Source: JAJPKK01 sp963800215 (GTDB lineage Bacteria; Pseudomonadota; Alphaproteobacteria; Rhizobiales; Xanthobacteraceae). From it: a stretch of 64,000 bases of DNA. A program made the translations under genes and the position numbers. Position 1 is the stretch's first letter, and the number at the start of each line of letters is the position of its first letter. Shown here one piece after another: positions 54,049 through 63,902 of this stretch. A model generated the notes under the pieces. That model saw only the letters and a list, made by a program, of their open reading frames with translations, had not been told where the DNA came from and searched no databases. The stretch lies in the NCBI GenBank assembly GCA_963800215.1, contig CAWCZY010000010.1:1-64000 (forward strand), read 5' to 3'.

Positions 54049-55101
54049 CTATTTGCCGAGATGCGCATCGAAGAACCGCGCGATCTCCTCAAACGCCTGG
54101 CGGCTCTCCGGCGCCGAGGCGTCGCGGTAGTATTGCGCGTGCGCCATGCCTTCGAACACCTGCAGCGAGGCTTCGACGCCGGCCTCGCGCAGCTTGCGAT
54201 GCACCCGCACGGTGTTGCTGAGCAGGAGGTCGCGGGTGCCGGTGGTGAGGATCGCCGGCGGCAGGCCGTGCATGTCGCCATAGATCGGCGACAACAGGGG
54301 GTCCTTGAGATCGTGGCCATTGGCGTAGAGCCGCGCTCGGGCGTCGCAGCCGCCGCCGGGCGCCACCAGCACGTTGTCGACCATCGCGTTGGTGTGGAAG
54401 CTGTCGCCGTCCTCGGTGAGATCGGCCATCGGCGTGCCCGGCGCGATCGCGCCCGGCAGCGGCAGCTTCTCCTGCTTCGCCCGCAGCACCATGGACAGCG
54501 TCATCGCGCCGCCGGCGGAGGAGCCGAAGATCGCCATGTTGCCCGGCTGCGCCATCTTCAGCGCCGCCTTCCACACCGTCATGGCATCGTCGAGCCCGGC
54601 CGGATAGGGCGCGTCGGGCGGCATGCGGTAATCGACCGAGATCACCTTGAAGTGGCCGAACCCGGCCATGAAAATGGCCTCGCCGGTCCCGGCTTCGCCG
54701 GGATTGAGCACGTAGCAGCCGCCATGGACATGGACCAGCAGGCGATTGCGGTTGTCCGGTGGGATCACCTCGGGCGTCACCATGAAGGCCTTGACGCCGT
54801 CGATGGTCATCGGCTCGACCTTGACGTGAAGCTGTTCGCGCAGCGCCGGGAGACCCTTGACCGCGGCCGCCGCCGCGGCATCGGCTTGCGCCTTCCATTC
54901 TGCCGGGGTTTTCGCGGTGGCGTTCCAGTTCGGATTGATGGGCGCGCCGATGATCTTCTGCAGCTGGGGGCTGACGGTGTCGGGAACCGGCACGCTGCGC
55001 GCGGGGACCTCGCGAGGCGCTTGGGCGACAGCAGGCCCGGCGAGCCCGGCCGCGAGAACTGCGAGGCTTGCCGCCATTGCGGCGCAGGCGGTGTGGTTCA
55101 T
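54049..55101 (-). CDS. Exported HSL-type alpha/beta hydrolase (esterase)
   Basis: The 350-residue product has a signal peptide (cleavage after VAQA) and an HSL-family hydrolase: oxyanion motif HVHGGCYVLN, YRMPPDAPYPAGLDDA, nucleophile Ser in FGSSAGGAMT, acid in TGTRDLLLS and His in GMAHAQYY. It splits an ester in the periplasm; substrate unknown. It lies behind the ABC permease gene on the same strand with 50 bases between. Confidence 0.88.
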   Translation of the reverse strand: MNHTACAAMAASLAVLAAGLAGPAVAQAPREVPARSVPVPDTVSPQLQKIIGAPINPNWNATAKTPAEWKAQADAAAAAAVKGLPALREQLHVKVEPMTIDGVKAFMVTPEVIPPDNRNRLLVHVHGGCYVLNPGEAGTGEAIFMAGFGHFKVISVDYRMPPDAPYPAGLDDAMTVWKAALKMAQPGNMAIFGSSAGGAMTLSMVLRAKQEKLPLPGAIAPGTPMADLTEDGDSFHTNAMVDNVLVAPGGGCDARARLYANGHDLKDPLLSPIYGDMHGLPPAILTTGTRDLLLSNTVRVHRKLREAGVEASLQVFEGMAHAQYYRDASAPESRQAFEEIARFFDAHLGK

Positions 55102-55151
55102 GGCTGTCCTCCCGGATTTCCTTGAGGTCGAGATCATATCACAAGCCGGCC

Positions 55152-55940
55152 TTACCCCCGCCCCTCCGCCGCGACCGGCCGCCACGCCAGCAGCCGCTTC
55201 TCGGCCCAGCTTACGGCCGCATCGATCACGATGACGAAGGCGGCGAGGATGAACATGCCGGCGAACACGCCGGCGACGTCGAAGACGCCTTCGGCCTGCT
55301 GGATGAGATAGCCGAGGCCCGCGGCAGAGCCGAGATATTCGCCGACCACGGCGCCCACCACGGCAAAGCCGACCGCGGTGTGGAGCGAGGAGAACATCCA
55401 GGACAGCGCCGAGGGCCAATAGACGTGGCGCATCAAAGCGCGCTCGCCCATGCCGAGCATGCGCGCATTGGCGAGCACGGTCGGGCTCACCTCCTTGACC
55501 CCCTGGTAGACGTTGAAGAACACGATGAAGAAGACGAGGGTCACGCCGAGCGCGACCTTGGACCAGATGCCGAGGCCGAACCACAGCGTGAAGATCGGCG
55601 CCAGCACCACGCGGGGCAGCGCGTTGATCATCTTGACATAGGGGTCGAACACGGCGGCGAAGGCCGGCTTGCGGGCGAACCAGAAGCCGGCGAGGACGCC
55701 CGCGATCGAGCCGATCGCGAAGGCGAGCATCAACTCCGAGAACGTAACCCACAGATGCTTCCAGATGGTGCCGCCCACGAACAGGCGCACGATGCGCTGT
55801 GCGACATCGACCGGCGTCGAGAAGAAGAACGGCGGCAATACCGTGACACCGAAGATCTCGTAGGTCGTGAGCACATACCACAGCCCGATCGCGACCGCGG
55901 CGACGAGGACTTGCATCACGAGCAATGTGGCGCGGGACAT
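55152..55940 (-). CDS. ABC transporter permease (nitrate/sulfonate/taurine type)
   Basis: The 262-residue product has six membrane helices and the BPD_transp_1 coupling motif (SPTVLANARMLGMGERAL). The type matches SsuC/TauC. AAGGA lies ahead of the ATG at 55940. Only 16 bases separate it from the ATPase gene. No periplasmic binding protein gene is adjacent, so the substrate stays open. Confidence 0.9.
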   Translation of the reverse strand: MSRATLLVMQVLVAAVAIGLWYVLTTYEIFGVTVLPPFFFSTPVDVAQRIVRLFVGGTIWKHLWVTFSELMLAFAIGSIAGVLAGFWFARKPAFAAVFDPYVKMINALPRVVLAPIFTLWFGLGIWSKVALGVTLVFFIVFFNVYQGVKEVSPTVLANARMLGMGERALMRHVYWPSALSWMFSSLHTAVGFAVVGAVVGEYLGSAAGLGYLIQQAEGVFDVAGVFAGMFILAAFVIVIDAAVSWAEKRLLAWRPVAAEGRG

Positions 55941-55956
55941 TAGCAAATCCTTCTAG

Positions 55957-56796
55957 CTACGTGCCGGAAAGCGCAGCCTCGGTCTGGGCATAGCCCTTGA
56001 GCACCTCCTCCTTGAGGACGGCCCAGATCTCGCGGTGCAGGTCCTGGAACGCCTTTTCGAGCTTCACGTCGGCGATGTCGCGCGGGCGCGGCAGGGGAAC
56101 CCTCCAGTCGCCGATGATGCGTGCCGCCGGGCCCGCCGACATGATCACCACGCGATCCGACAGCGCGATCGCTTCCTCGAGGTCGTGGGTGACGAACAGC
56201 ACCGCCTTGCGGTCGGCGCTCCACAGGTCGAGCAGCAGATTGCCCATGATCTGCCGCGTCTGGGCGTCGAGCGGGCCGAACGGCTCGTCCATCAGGAGAA
56301 TGCGGGGGTCGCGGATCAGCACCTGGGCGAGGCCGACGCGCTTGCGCTGGCCGCCGGAAAGCATGTGCGGGTAGCGCGCGCCGAAGCCGGCGAGCCCCAC
56401 CCGCCCCATCCACTGCTGCGCGCGGGCGCGCGCCTCCGCGCCCGACATGCCCGCGATCTCGAGACCGATGGCGACATTCTCCACCGCGGTCTTCCACGGA
56501 AACAGCGCATCGGACTGGAACAGATAGCCGGCGTCGCGGTTGAGGCCCGCGAGCGGTGCGCCGAAGATATCGACCCGCCCCGACGCCGGCGCCAGCAGCC
56601 CGGCCGCGACATTGAGCAAGGTGGATTTCCCGCACCCGGTCGGCCCGACGATGGCGACGAACTCGCCCGCGCCGACCGCGAGCGAGGCGTCCTGCACGGC
56701 GGTGTAGGCCGCGCCGCCGGCGAGGCGGAACGCGATGGTGACGTCCGCAAGCGACACCGAAGGGGCGCCGCTCGTGGCCACAGCTGCGGCGCCCAT
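55957..56796 (-). CDS. ABC transporter ATPase (nitrate/sulfonate/taurine type)
   Basis: The 279-residue product has Walker A GPTGCGKS, Q-loop LFQSDALFPW, signature HMLSGGQRKR, Walker B ILLMDEPFGPLDAQT and H-loop FVTHD. The start is drawn at 56796, just before the conserved domain; the frame stays open upstream to 56961 through a tandem repeat coding LARREF-like hexapeptides, so a longer protein is possible. It pairs with the permease that follows. Confidence 0.88.
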   Translation of the reverse strand: MGAAAVATSGAPSVSLADVTIAFRLAGGAAYTAVQDASLAVGAGEFVAIVGPTGCGKSTLLNVAAGLLAPASGRVDIFGAPLAGLNRDAGYLFQSDALFPWKTAVENVAIGLEIAGMSGAEARARAQQWMGRVGLAGFGARYPHMLSGGQRKRVGLAQVLIRDPRILLMDEPFGPLDAQTRQIMGNLLLDLWSADRKAVLFVTHDLEEAIALSDRVVIMSAGPAARIIGDWRVPLPRPRDIADVKLEKAFQDLHREIWAVLKEEVLKGYAQTEAALSGT

Positions 56797-56829
56797 GCCG
56801 GCCGCGCCCGTCACGGCCTGGTCGAAAAA

Positions 56830-56918
56830 TTCGCAGCGCGCCAAAGATTCGCAGCGCGCCAAAAATTCGCGGCGCGCCAAAAATTCGCGGCGCGCCAAAA
56901 TTCGCGGCGCGCCAAGTG
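56830..56918. repeat. Five tandem copies of an 18-base unit, TTCGC(A/G)GCGCGCCAAA(G/A)A
   Basis: Units start at 56830, 56848, 56866, 56884 and 56901; one unit is 17 bases long. They lie just upstream of the ABC ATPase start on its strand. Units change from CAG to CGG along the array, as in stepwise duplication. Confidence 0.9.
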
Positions 56919-57104
56919 TCGCAGAACTGGACGAACGATGCGAGCTTCCGGCGCGCACCAAAGATCGGTTCGCGAATCATTCTTTGAAATAAATCCACGC
57001 CGCCGGCCCATGTCAAATCCAAATTGGTGCGACCTCGCAGCTTTCCGCCAATGACGCAATTCAAGTCCGCAGCCCGGATCGCTCAATTTGCGCCGAGAAT
57101 TAGA

Positions 57105-57668
<564 letters not shown>

Positions 57669-57669
57669 G

Positions 57670-58743
57670 TCACGCCCACTCCGCCTGGGCCTCCGCGCGC
57701 AGGTCGAACGTGCTGCGCTGGCCGATGTCGTCGAAATGCTCGTCGAGGAAGCGGCGCGCGGCACGGTAGCCGCCGGCATGGAGCATGCGAAAGAAGTCGT
57801 AATCGGTCGAGAGCTTGGTGTCGGCCGAGTAGGATTTCTGGTTGTCGCCGAGCACGATGCGGTGGGCATTGATGCGGCGATATTGGCCGGGTCCGGTGCC
57901 GCGCTGGAGCTGGCCGCGATCGATCAGGCGAGCCACGAATTCCACCGCGCGGATTTCGGAGGCGAGCGAGGAATTGAAGCTGATCTCGTTGACGCGATTG
58001 ACGATGTCGCGCGTCGAGGTCGGCACCTCGTTGCGCTCCAGCGGGTTGATCTGGACGATCAGGACGTCCTCGGTCCCGGTGGCGTGGAACAGCGGAAAGA
58101 TCGGGGGGTTGGCGAGATATCCGCCGTCCCAATAGGGCACGCCGTCGATTTCGACCGCCTTGAACAGCAGCGGCAGGCAGGCCGATGCCATCACCACGTC
58201 GGCGGTCATCTTGTCGCGCGAAAAGATGTGCAGGCGCCCGGTCTTCACGTTGGTGGTGGAGACGAACAGCTGCAATGGCGAATAGGCGCGCACGGCCTCG
58301 AAATCGACGAACCGCTCGATCATGTCCTTGAGCGGGTTCAAATTGAGCGGGTTGAGATCGTAAGGCGAGAAATAGTGCGACATCGCCTCGAACCATGCCG
58401 CCACCGGCGAGCCTTCGAGCGGCACGAACGTGAAGAGACGCTCGATCAGCTTGCGCTGGATCACCGGCAGGTCGCCGTCGATGCTCACGGACCGCCAGAA
58501 ATCGGCCAACCGCGTGCGTGCGGCCTCCGGCCCGCCGCGCGCGAGGCCGTCGGCGACCATCACCGCGTTCATCGCGCCGGCCGAAGCGCCCGAGATGCCC
58601 TCGATATTCAGCCGCCCGTCTTCGAGCAGATAATCGAGCACGCCCCAGGTAAAGGCGCCGTGGGCGCCGCCGCCCTGGAGGGCGAGATTGATGCCCTTCT
58701 TCGCCACCGGCTTCGGCGCTGCATCCGTTCTGGCGTCCATCAT
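57670..58743 (-). CDS. Patatin-like phospholipase
   Basis: The 357-residue product has the patatin motifs: oxyanion LQGGGAHGAF, nucleophile Ser in SGASAGAMNA (GxSxG) and the catalytic Asp in YWDGGYLANPP. The ATG at 58743 is chosen over a TTG at 58755. Relatives include phospholipases and PHA-granule hydrolases. It is transcribed with the macrodomain gene that follows by one base. Confidence 0.9.
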   Translation of the reverse strand: MMDARTDAAPKPVAKKGINLALQGGGAHGAFTWGVLDYLLEDGRLNIEGISGASAGAMNAVMVADGLARGGPEAARTRLADFWRSVSIDGDLPVIQRKLIERLFTFVPLEGSPVAAWFEAMSHYFSPYDLNPLNLNPLKDMIERFVDFEAVRAYSPLQLFVSTTNVKTGRLHIFSRDKMTADVVMASACLPLLFKAVEIDGVPYWDGGYLANPPIFPLFHATGTEDVLIVQINPLERNEVPTSTRDIVNRVNEISFNSSLASEIRAVEFVARLIDRGQLQRGTGPGQYRRINAHRIVLGDNQKSYSADTKLSTDYDFFRMLHAGGYRAARRFLDEHFDDIGQRSTFDLRAEAQAEWA

Positions 58744-58877
58744 CGGGCCGTCCAAACTTCGATCGAGCGGTTGGCGCCGGAGATCGGCGCGGCCGCAGCA
58801 ATTCTTGCTTTTTGCATGATCTGTCCTGGCGCAACGCTTGTTGAATTTTCTTGAAGCGGCGTAACCTGCCTCGCCCT

Positions 58878-58894
58878 ATGTTGCATCGCAACAT
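58878..58894. promoter_or_regulatory. Zur-box-like palindrome ATGTTGC-N3-GCAACAT
   Basis: Perfect seven-base arms; the outer ATGTT-N7-AACAT fits the alphaproteobacterial Zur box. It lies between the patatin gene and zur, 125 bases before zur. Self-control by Zur is inferred. Confidence 0.55.
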
Positions 58895-59018
58895 TTATTA
58901 TGCCGGTGCCGGTAAGATGGTGCCGGGGGTTGCGGCATCGCTCGGCGCCTCTTTGGGCCTCCAATCGGAACCGTAGCCGCAGGTTGGTATCATCGGGCGA
59001 ACGGAGTAGAAAACCAGC

Positions 59019-59498
59019 ATGTCCGCGATCTTCCCGGCGCCCGATCACGACCATTCCCGTTGCCGCGCGGACGCGATCGCCCAGGCGGAAACCCTGTGCG
59101 CGAAACGCGCCCAGCGCCTCACCGCGCCGCGGCGCCAGGTCCTGGAGGTTCTCGCCTCCAGCCACAAGCCGCTCGGCGCCTATGAGATCATCGACCTGAT
59201 CGCCCGCAAGAAGCCGCGCCCGGCGCCGATCACGGTCTATCGCGCCCTCGAATTCCTGATCCGCAACGGGCTCGCCCACCGCATCGAAAGCCGCAACGCC
59301 TTTCTGGCCTGCGCGCACAATCACGACATCGGCGCGCTGGTCGCGTTCCTGATCTGCGACACCTGCGGTGCGGTCGGCGAGGCATCGCCTGCAGCGGTGA
59401 CGCGCCTCCTCGCCGATGCCGCCGGCAAGGCCGGCTTCCGTCCCAGCATGTCGGTCATCGAGATCACCGGGACCTGTTTCCACTGCCGCGCGGACTGA
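59019..59498 (+). CDS. zur: Zinc-responsive Fur-family regulator Zur
   Basis: The 159-residue product has a winged helix (LTAPRRQVLEVLASSHKPLG, PITVYRALEFLIRNGLAHRI) and the Fur/Zur dimer domain with CAHNHDIG and two structural zinc pairs, CDTCG and CFHC. Short length, the CAHNH text and the Cys pairs point to Zur rather than Fur. No znuABC genes are in the window. A palindrome upstream fits its own binding site. Confidence 0.9.
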   Translation: MSAIFPAPDHDHSRCRADAIAQAETLCAKRAQRLTAPRRQVLEVLASSHKPLGAYEIIDLIARKKPRPAPITVYRALEFLIRNGLAHRIESRNAFLACAHNHDIGALVAFLICDTCGAVGEASPAAVTRLLADAAGKAGFRPSMSVIEITGTCFHCRAD

Positions 59499-59618
59499 TC
59501 GCGCACAACGCATCCCGCCGGGCTGGTGCTGGTGAACCGGCCGCGATAGTATGACGCGCGCCCGGCGTCGGTCCGGAGCGCCAACGAATTCTTGCCGAAC
59601 CGAACGCGAGGAAACGCC

Positions 59619-61187
59619 ATGCGGTCACTGGGTCCCATTGGAATTCTCGGTCTGCTCCTGGCCGCGCCGGTCGCCGACGCCGCCACCATCACCGGCACGG
59701 TGACCGGGCCGGACGGCGCGCCGTTCCGCGGCGCCTTCGTCCAGGCCCGCCACGCCGGCCTGAAGATGACGGTCAGCGTGCTCTCCGACAATCAGGGCCG
59801 CTATGTCGTGGAGAACCTGCCCGCCGGCGACTACCGCGTGCAGGTGCGCACCGTCGGCTACAAGGCGGACATCAAGGCGGGCGTGAAGCTCGATGCCGAC
59901 CAGAATGCCGCCTATGACTTCGCCCTGCAGACCGCGCCGATCCGCTGGACCGATCTTTCGATCCATCAGGGCCAGGTGCTGCTGCCGGATGCGCGCGGCA
60001 AGAAGACCCTGTTCGACAATTGCATGAGCTGCCATGGCTTCCAGTCGCGGATGGCGGCGACCGTGCGCGACGAGGACGGCTGGCGCGACCGCGTGAGCTT
60101 CATGCGGGAGGCGATGCGCTCTTCGCTCGCGGACCGCCAGGGCTTCAGCGACGCGCAGGCCGAGGACGTCGTCTCCTACCTCACGACGATGTTCGGGGAG
60201 AATTCGCCGCTGCCGAAATCGCCGGCCGACCTGCCCGGCTACAAGGACACGCTGATCACGTTCAGCGACGAGGCACTCAAGGTCGTCTATGTCGATTTCG
60301 AGATGCCGGGACCGAACCGGTTCCCCTGGACCGCGAATCCCGACAAGGACGGCAATTTCTGGATCCCGGAATACGGCCAGGCCAACAAGGTGGGCCGGTT
60401 CAATCCCACGACCGGCGAGATCAAGGAATTTCCGGCGCCGAACCTCGGCCCGGCGCTGATCCATTCGGCAGTGCCGGCACCGGACGGCTCGGTCTGGATC
60501 ACCGAGGCCGGCTCGAAGAAGCTCGGGCATTGGGACCCCGCGACCCAGAAGATCACCGAGTACCAGGATGACTGGCGCAAGCACACCATTCGCATCCACC
60601 CGGATGGAACGATCTGGTCGACCGGCGGCTTGACCCGGTTCGATCCCAAGACGGGCATCTATACCCACATCAAGGAGGTGCCGACGTCCTACGGCATCGC
60701 GCTCGACCAGAAGGGCAATGTCTGGTTCACCGAGATGACCAAGACCGGGGCCATCGGCAAGGTCGACCCCGTCACGCTGAAGGTGACGAAGTACATCCCG
60801 CCGACCCGCGAACGGCCGCGGCGCATCCAGGTCGATTCCGAGGGCATCGTGTGGTTTGCCGAATACACCGACAGTAAGATCGGCCGCTTCGATCCGGACA
60901 AGGAGACGTTCAAGGAATTCCCGCTGCCGCATGCGCAGTCGGCGCCCTATGCGCTGGGGATCGCGCCCGACCACACGGTGTGGTACTCGGCGGAACACCG
61001 CGACGTCATCGGCCGGCTCGATCCCGTCACCGGCAAGGTTACGGAATTCCCGATGCCCTATATCGACAACGGCATGCGCGACTTCTTCCTCGATAAGGCC
61101 GGGCGCTTCTGGTACGGCTCGCCGCCCAACAACCGGTTCGGCTATTTCTACCTCTCGACGCGGCAGCGCAACGCCGACGCGCGGTGA
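59619..61187 (+). CDS. Exported heme-containing Vgb-like beta-propeller protein, paralog of the one at 30229
   Basis: The 522-residue product has a signal peptide (cleavage after ADA), a carboxypeptidase-regulatory-like beta-sandwich (about 23-105, SVLSDNQGRYVVENLPAGDY), a heme site CMSCHG at 135-140 within a cytochrome-like segment, and a Vgb-type propeller (GNFWIPEYGQANKVGRFNPT, IVWFAEYTDSKIGRFD). GAGG precedes the start at 59619. Domain order equals the product of 30229, but the proteins differ widely. Function unknown. Confidence 0.85.
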   Translation: MRSLGPIGILGLLLAAPVADAATITGTVTGPDGAPFRGAFVQARHAGLKMTVSVLSDNQGRYVVENLPAGDYRVQVRTVGYKADIKAGVKLDADQNAAYDFALQTAPIRWTDLSIHQGQVLLPDARGKKTLFDNCMSCHGFQSRMAATVRDEDGWRDRVSFMREAMRSSLADRQGFSDAQAEDVVSYLTTMFGENSPLPKSPADLPGYKDTLITFSDEALKVVYVDFEMPGPNRFPWTANPDKDGNFWIPEYGQANKVGRFNPTTGEIKEFPAPNLGPALIHSAVPAPDGSVWITEAGSKKLGHWDPATQKITEYQDDWRKHTIRIHPDGTIWSTGGLTRFDPKTGIYTHIKEVPTSYGIALDQKGNVWFTEMTKTGAIGKVDPVTLKVTKYIPPTRERPRRIQVDSEGIVWFAEYTDSKIGRFDPDKETFKEFPLPHAQSAPYALGIAPDHTVWYSAEHRDVIGRLDPVTGKVTEFPMPYIDNGMRDFFLDKAGRFWYGSPPNNRFGYFYLSTRQRNADAR

Positions 61188-61219
61188 GGGGGCGGGTCTC
61201 GAGCGCACCCACGCGGCGC

Positions 61220-61345
61220 AGCGTCATCGCCGGGCTGTCCCGGCGATCTCGACGCGCAGGGCACGGCCTTTCAACACGCTTGGGCGACGCCATTGCCTTG
61301 ATCATCGAGATCGCCGGGACAAGCCCGGCGATGACGGTGTGTAGG
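61220..61345. repeat. Palindromic repeat (CGTCATCGCCGGGCTGTCCC ... GGGACAAGCCCGGCGATGAC)
   Basis: Long complementary ends, including CGGCGATCTCGA / TCGAGATCGCCGGG inside, stand between convergent genes. It belongs to the dispersed GTCATCGCC(C/G)GGC family also seen at 33381, 38881 and 51770. Confidence 0.65.
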
Positions 61346-61400
61346 GCCGCGCACCACGTATGGCTCGCCAACGGCGTTATTTGCCGCTTTCGCCCGGCTC

Positions 61401-62258
61401 TCAGTTCAAAGTCTGCTTCGTCTTGAAATAGCGCAGGTCTGGAGCCGGCTGGTTCTTGCGGGCCGGCATCAGATAGCCGTCGCCGCTCATGTAATAGTTT
61501 TCGGCGCCGATGACGACGTGATTGTTGCCTTCGGTGCAGTTGTTCTCGGTCCACAGCACGTCGCGGCTGCGGCGGAAATTCTTGGTGGCCGTCCACGGGC
61601 GGGTCAACGAGGAATCGATGGTCGTCATCTCCACGTGGAGGATGTCCGGATTCGTCTTGTCCAGATACATCCGCTCCTTCACGATGCCGTTGCCGTCGTC
61701 GGAAAAGGGTATGCCGGCCTGGTCGAAGGTATGGGGCGTACGGATGTTGCGGGTCTCGACCTCGAGCACGTCGTAGCGCCCGTCGCCGTCGGTATCGATC
61801 CATTTGCCGATGGAATAGCCGACGAAAGTTGGATCGTCGGGATCCTTCGGCCAGTCGCGTCCGTCGGTATAGATACGCCGCGGCGCATTGATCATGAACT
61901 CGAACAGCATGAAGGTCGTGTCCGGCGTGAAAACGAATTCGTGCGGGAACACGCCGGACATCATGCGCGGCATGGCGGTGGGAATGCACTTGTAGGTCAC
62001 GTCGCTGCCCTGTCCGCCGGCCTGCTGGTCCTTCAGGCTCGCCTCCAGCTTGGCCTGCGCCTCCGGCGTCAGCGGCGCCTGCTGGCCGAGGCCGTTGGGC
62101 TTGCTCGGGTCGTAGCGGGGCGGGCCGCCGTCCGGCACCCGGCGCCATTGCCCGGCCCAATCCGGAAACTTGCCCATGTCGACGATCTGCGCCGGCGCCG
62201 CGGTGGCCCAAAGCGCGGCTGCGATGACGATGACGCCAAACGAGCTTCGGTCGAGCAT
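61401..62258 (-). CDS. Exported protein of unknown function
   Basis: The 285-residue product has a signal peptide (cleavage after APAQ), a GQWRRVPDGGPPRYDPSKPN start, then PRRIYTDGRDWPKDPDDPTF, IGKWIDTDGDGRYDVLEVET and SSLTRPWTATKNFRR. Similar proteins occur in Bradyrhizobium relatives without a known role; the text resembles families with a lipocalin-like barrel. GGGAGG lies ahead of the ATG at 62258. Convergent with the heme-propeller gene. Confidence 0.7.
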   Translation of the reverse strand: MLDRSSFGVIVIAAALWATAAPAQIVDMGKFPDWAGQWRRVPDGGPPRYDPSKPNGLGQQAPLTPEAQAKLEASLKDQQAGGQGSDVTYKCIPTAMPRMMSGVFPHEFVFTPDTTFMLFEFMINAPRRIYTDGRDWPKDPDDPTFVGYSIGKWIDTDGDGRYDVLEVETRNIRTPHTFDQAGIPFSDDGNGIVKERMYLDKTNPDILHVEMTTIDSSLTRPWTATKNFRRSRDVLWTENNCTEGNNHVVIGAENYYMSGDGYLMPARKNQPAPDLRYFKTKQTLN

Positions 62259-62619
62259 CGTTGTCCCTCCCATGATGATGTTGTGCGTGTATTTCCCCGG
62301 CTGCTTCGCTCGCATGCAAACGGCCGATCGGAACCCGCTATCGTCCAAGTTTACACAGGCTCGGTGCCGGGGTCAGCCTCCCGCCGAAGCGGCAGGAAAC
62401 ATTTTTCCCTGTCGCCGCCGCCGTCCCACGGCCGGCCCGTGCGGCAATTCGCGCAACCATGCGCGAATGGGCAATCAAACCTGCGCCGATTCGATCGAAT
62501 GACGCGCTTTCACCGCGGCGTGATGGCAGGCGCATCCGCACCCGCGCTTGTATCACCGGCAGTTCCGGGCTCAAATCGCATCGGCAGCGGGCAATGACCC
62601 GCCAAGGGGAAACGACCGC

Positions 62620-63882
62620 ATGGATCCGCAGCAAGAAGCGGTACTGAAGAAGATCGCGTGGCGGATCGTTCCGCTCCTCACCCTCGCTTACATCGTCAAC
62701 TACCTCGACCGCACCAATATCGGATTTGCGGCGTTGACGATGAACAAGGAACTCGGGTTCACGGCGACGCAGTTCGGCATCGGTGCCGGCGTATTGTTCA
62801 TCGGCTACACCGTCTTCGAAATCCCCAGCAACCTCGCGCTCTACCGGTTCGGCGCGCGGCGCTGGATCGCGCGGATCATGATCACCTGGGGCATCGTGTC
62901 GGCGCTGACGGCGCTGGTGGTCGGGGTCAAGTCCTATTACCTCGCCCGCTTTGCGCTGGGGGTCGCCGAGGCCGGGTTCTTTCCCGGCGTCGCCTATTAT
63001 TTCGCGGCGTGGTTTCCCACCCAATACCGCACCCGCATGCTCGCCTGGTTCCTCGTCGCCATCCCCCTGTCTTCGGTGATCGGCGGGCCGGTCTCGGGCA
63101 TGCTGCTGGGGCTGGACGGCGCGCTCGGCCTCAAGGGCTGGCAATGGATCTTCATCGTCGAGGGCCTGCCGGCGGTCATTCTCGGCATCGTCGTGTTGCG
63201 GCTGCTGGCGGACCGGCCGGAAGACGCCACCTGGCTGTCGCCGAAGGAGCGCGAGATTCTCGAGGGCATGCTGGACGAGGAGCACCGCGAGCGGCCGAAG
63301 TCGAGCCTCGTCAGCGCGCTCTCGGACATCCGTGTCATCATCCTCGCGGTGGTGCAGTTCGGCTTCACGCTGGGCTCCTACGGGGTCGGCATCTTCCTGC
63401 CGCAGATCATCAAGACCAGCGGCCTCTCCAATATCGTGGTGAGCTTTCTCGCCGCGATCCCCTATATCTTCGCCTCGGTCGGCATGATCTGGTGGGCTTG
63501 GCGGGTCGACCGCACCGGCAAGAAGATCGGCAATCTCACCATCGCCTGCGGGGTCGGCGCGGCCGGGCTCGCCGCCTCGGTGCTGTCCGGCAATCTCGTC
63601 GTCGCACTCACGGCGCTCACCGTGGCGCTGGTCGGAATCACTTCGGCGCGGGCCATTTTTTGGCCGATCCCGACGCGGTTCCTGAGCGGCGTAGGTGCCG
63701 CCGCCGGACTCGCCTTCATCAATTCGATCGGCACCATCGGCGGCTTCGCCGGGCCGTATCTGATGGGCTTCCTCAAGGACTTCACCGGCTCGTTCACCGC
63801 CGGCCTGCTGGCCATGGCCGGCATTCTGTTGTTGACGACCCTGCTCGCGGCGTGCCTGAAAATGGTTATAAAGGTCGAATGA
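62620..63882 (+). CDS. MFS transporter of the anion:cation symporter (ACS) family
   Basis: The 420-residue product has twelve membrane helices and the ACS marks: LAYIVNYLDRTNIGFAALTM, GYTVFEIPSNLALYRFGARR, GVAEAGFFPGVAYYFAAWFP and DRPEDATWLSPKER. It imports an organic anion such as a sugar acid or phthalate-like compound. AAGGGGA precedes the ATG at 62620. Confidence 0.92.
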   Translation: MDPQQEAVLKKIAWRIVPLLTLAYIVNYLDRTNIGFAALTMNKELGFTATQFGIGAGVLFIGYTVFEIPSNLALYRFGARRWIARIMITWGIVSALTALVVGVKSYYLARFALGVAEAGFFPGVAYYFAAWFPTQYRTRMLAWFLVAIPLSSVIGGPVSGMLLGLDGALGLKGWQWIFIVEGLPAVILGIVVLRLLADRPEDATWLSPKEREILEGMLDEEHRERPKSSLVSALSDIRVIILAVVQFGFTLGSYGVGIFLPQIIKTSGLSNIVVSFLAAIPYIFASVGMIWWAWRVDRTGKKIGNLTIACGVGAAGLAASVLSGNLVVALTALTVALVGITSARAIFWPIPTRFLSGVGAAAGLAFINSIGTIGGFAGPYLMGFLKDFTGSFTAGLLAMAGILLLTTLLAACLKMVIKVE

Positions 63883-63902
63883 CCGGGCTCGGAGCGGGGA
63901 CT

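Noticed and set aside
56830..56918. Possible CRISPR array or attachment site
   Set aside because: Units follow directly with no spacers, and no integrase or phage genes are near.
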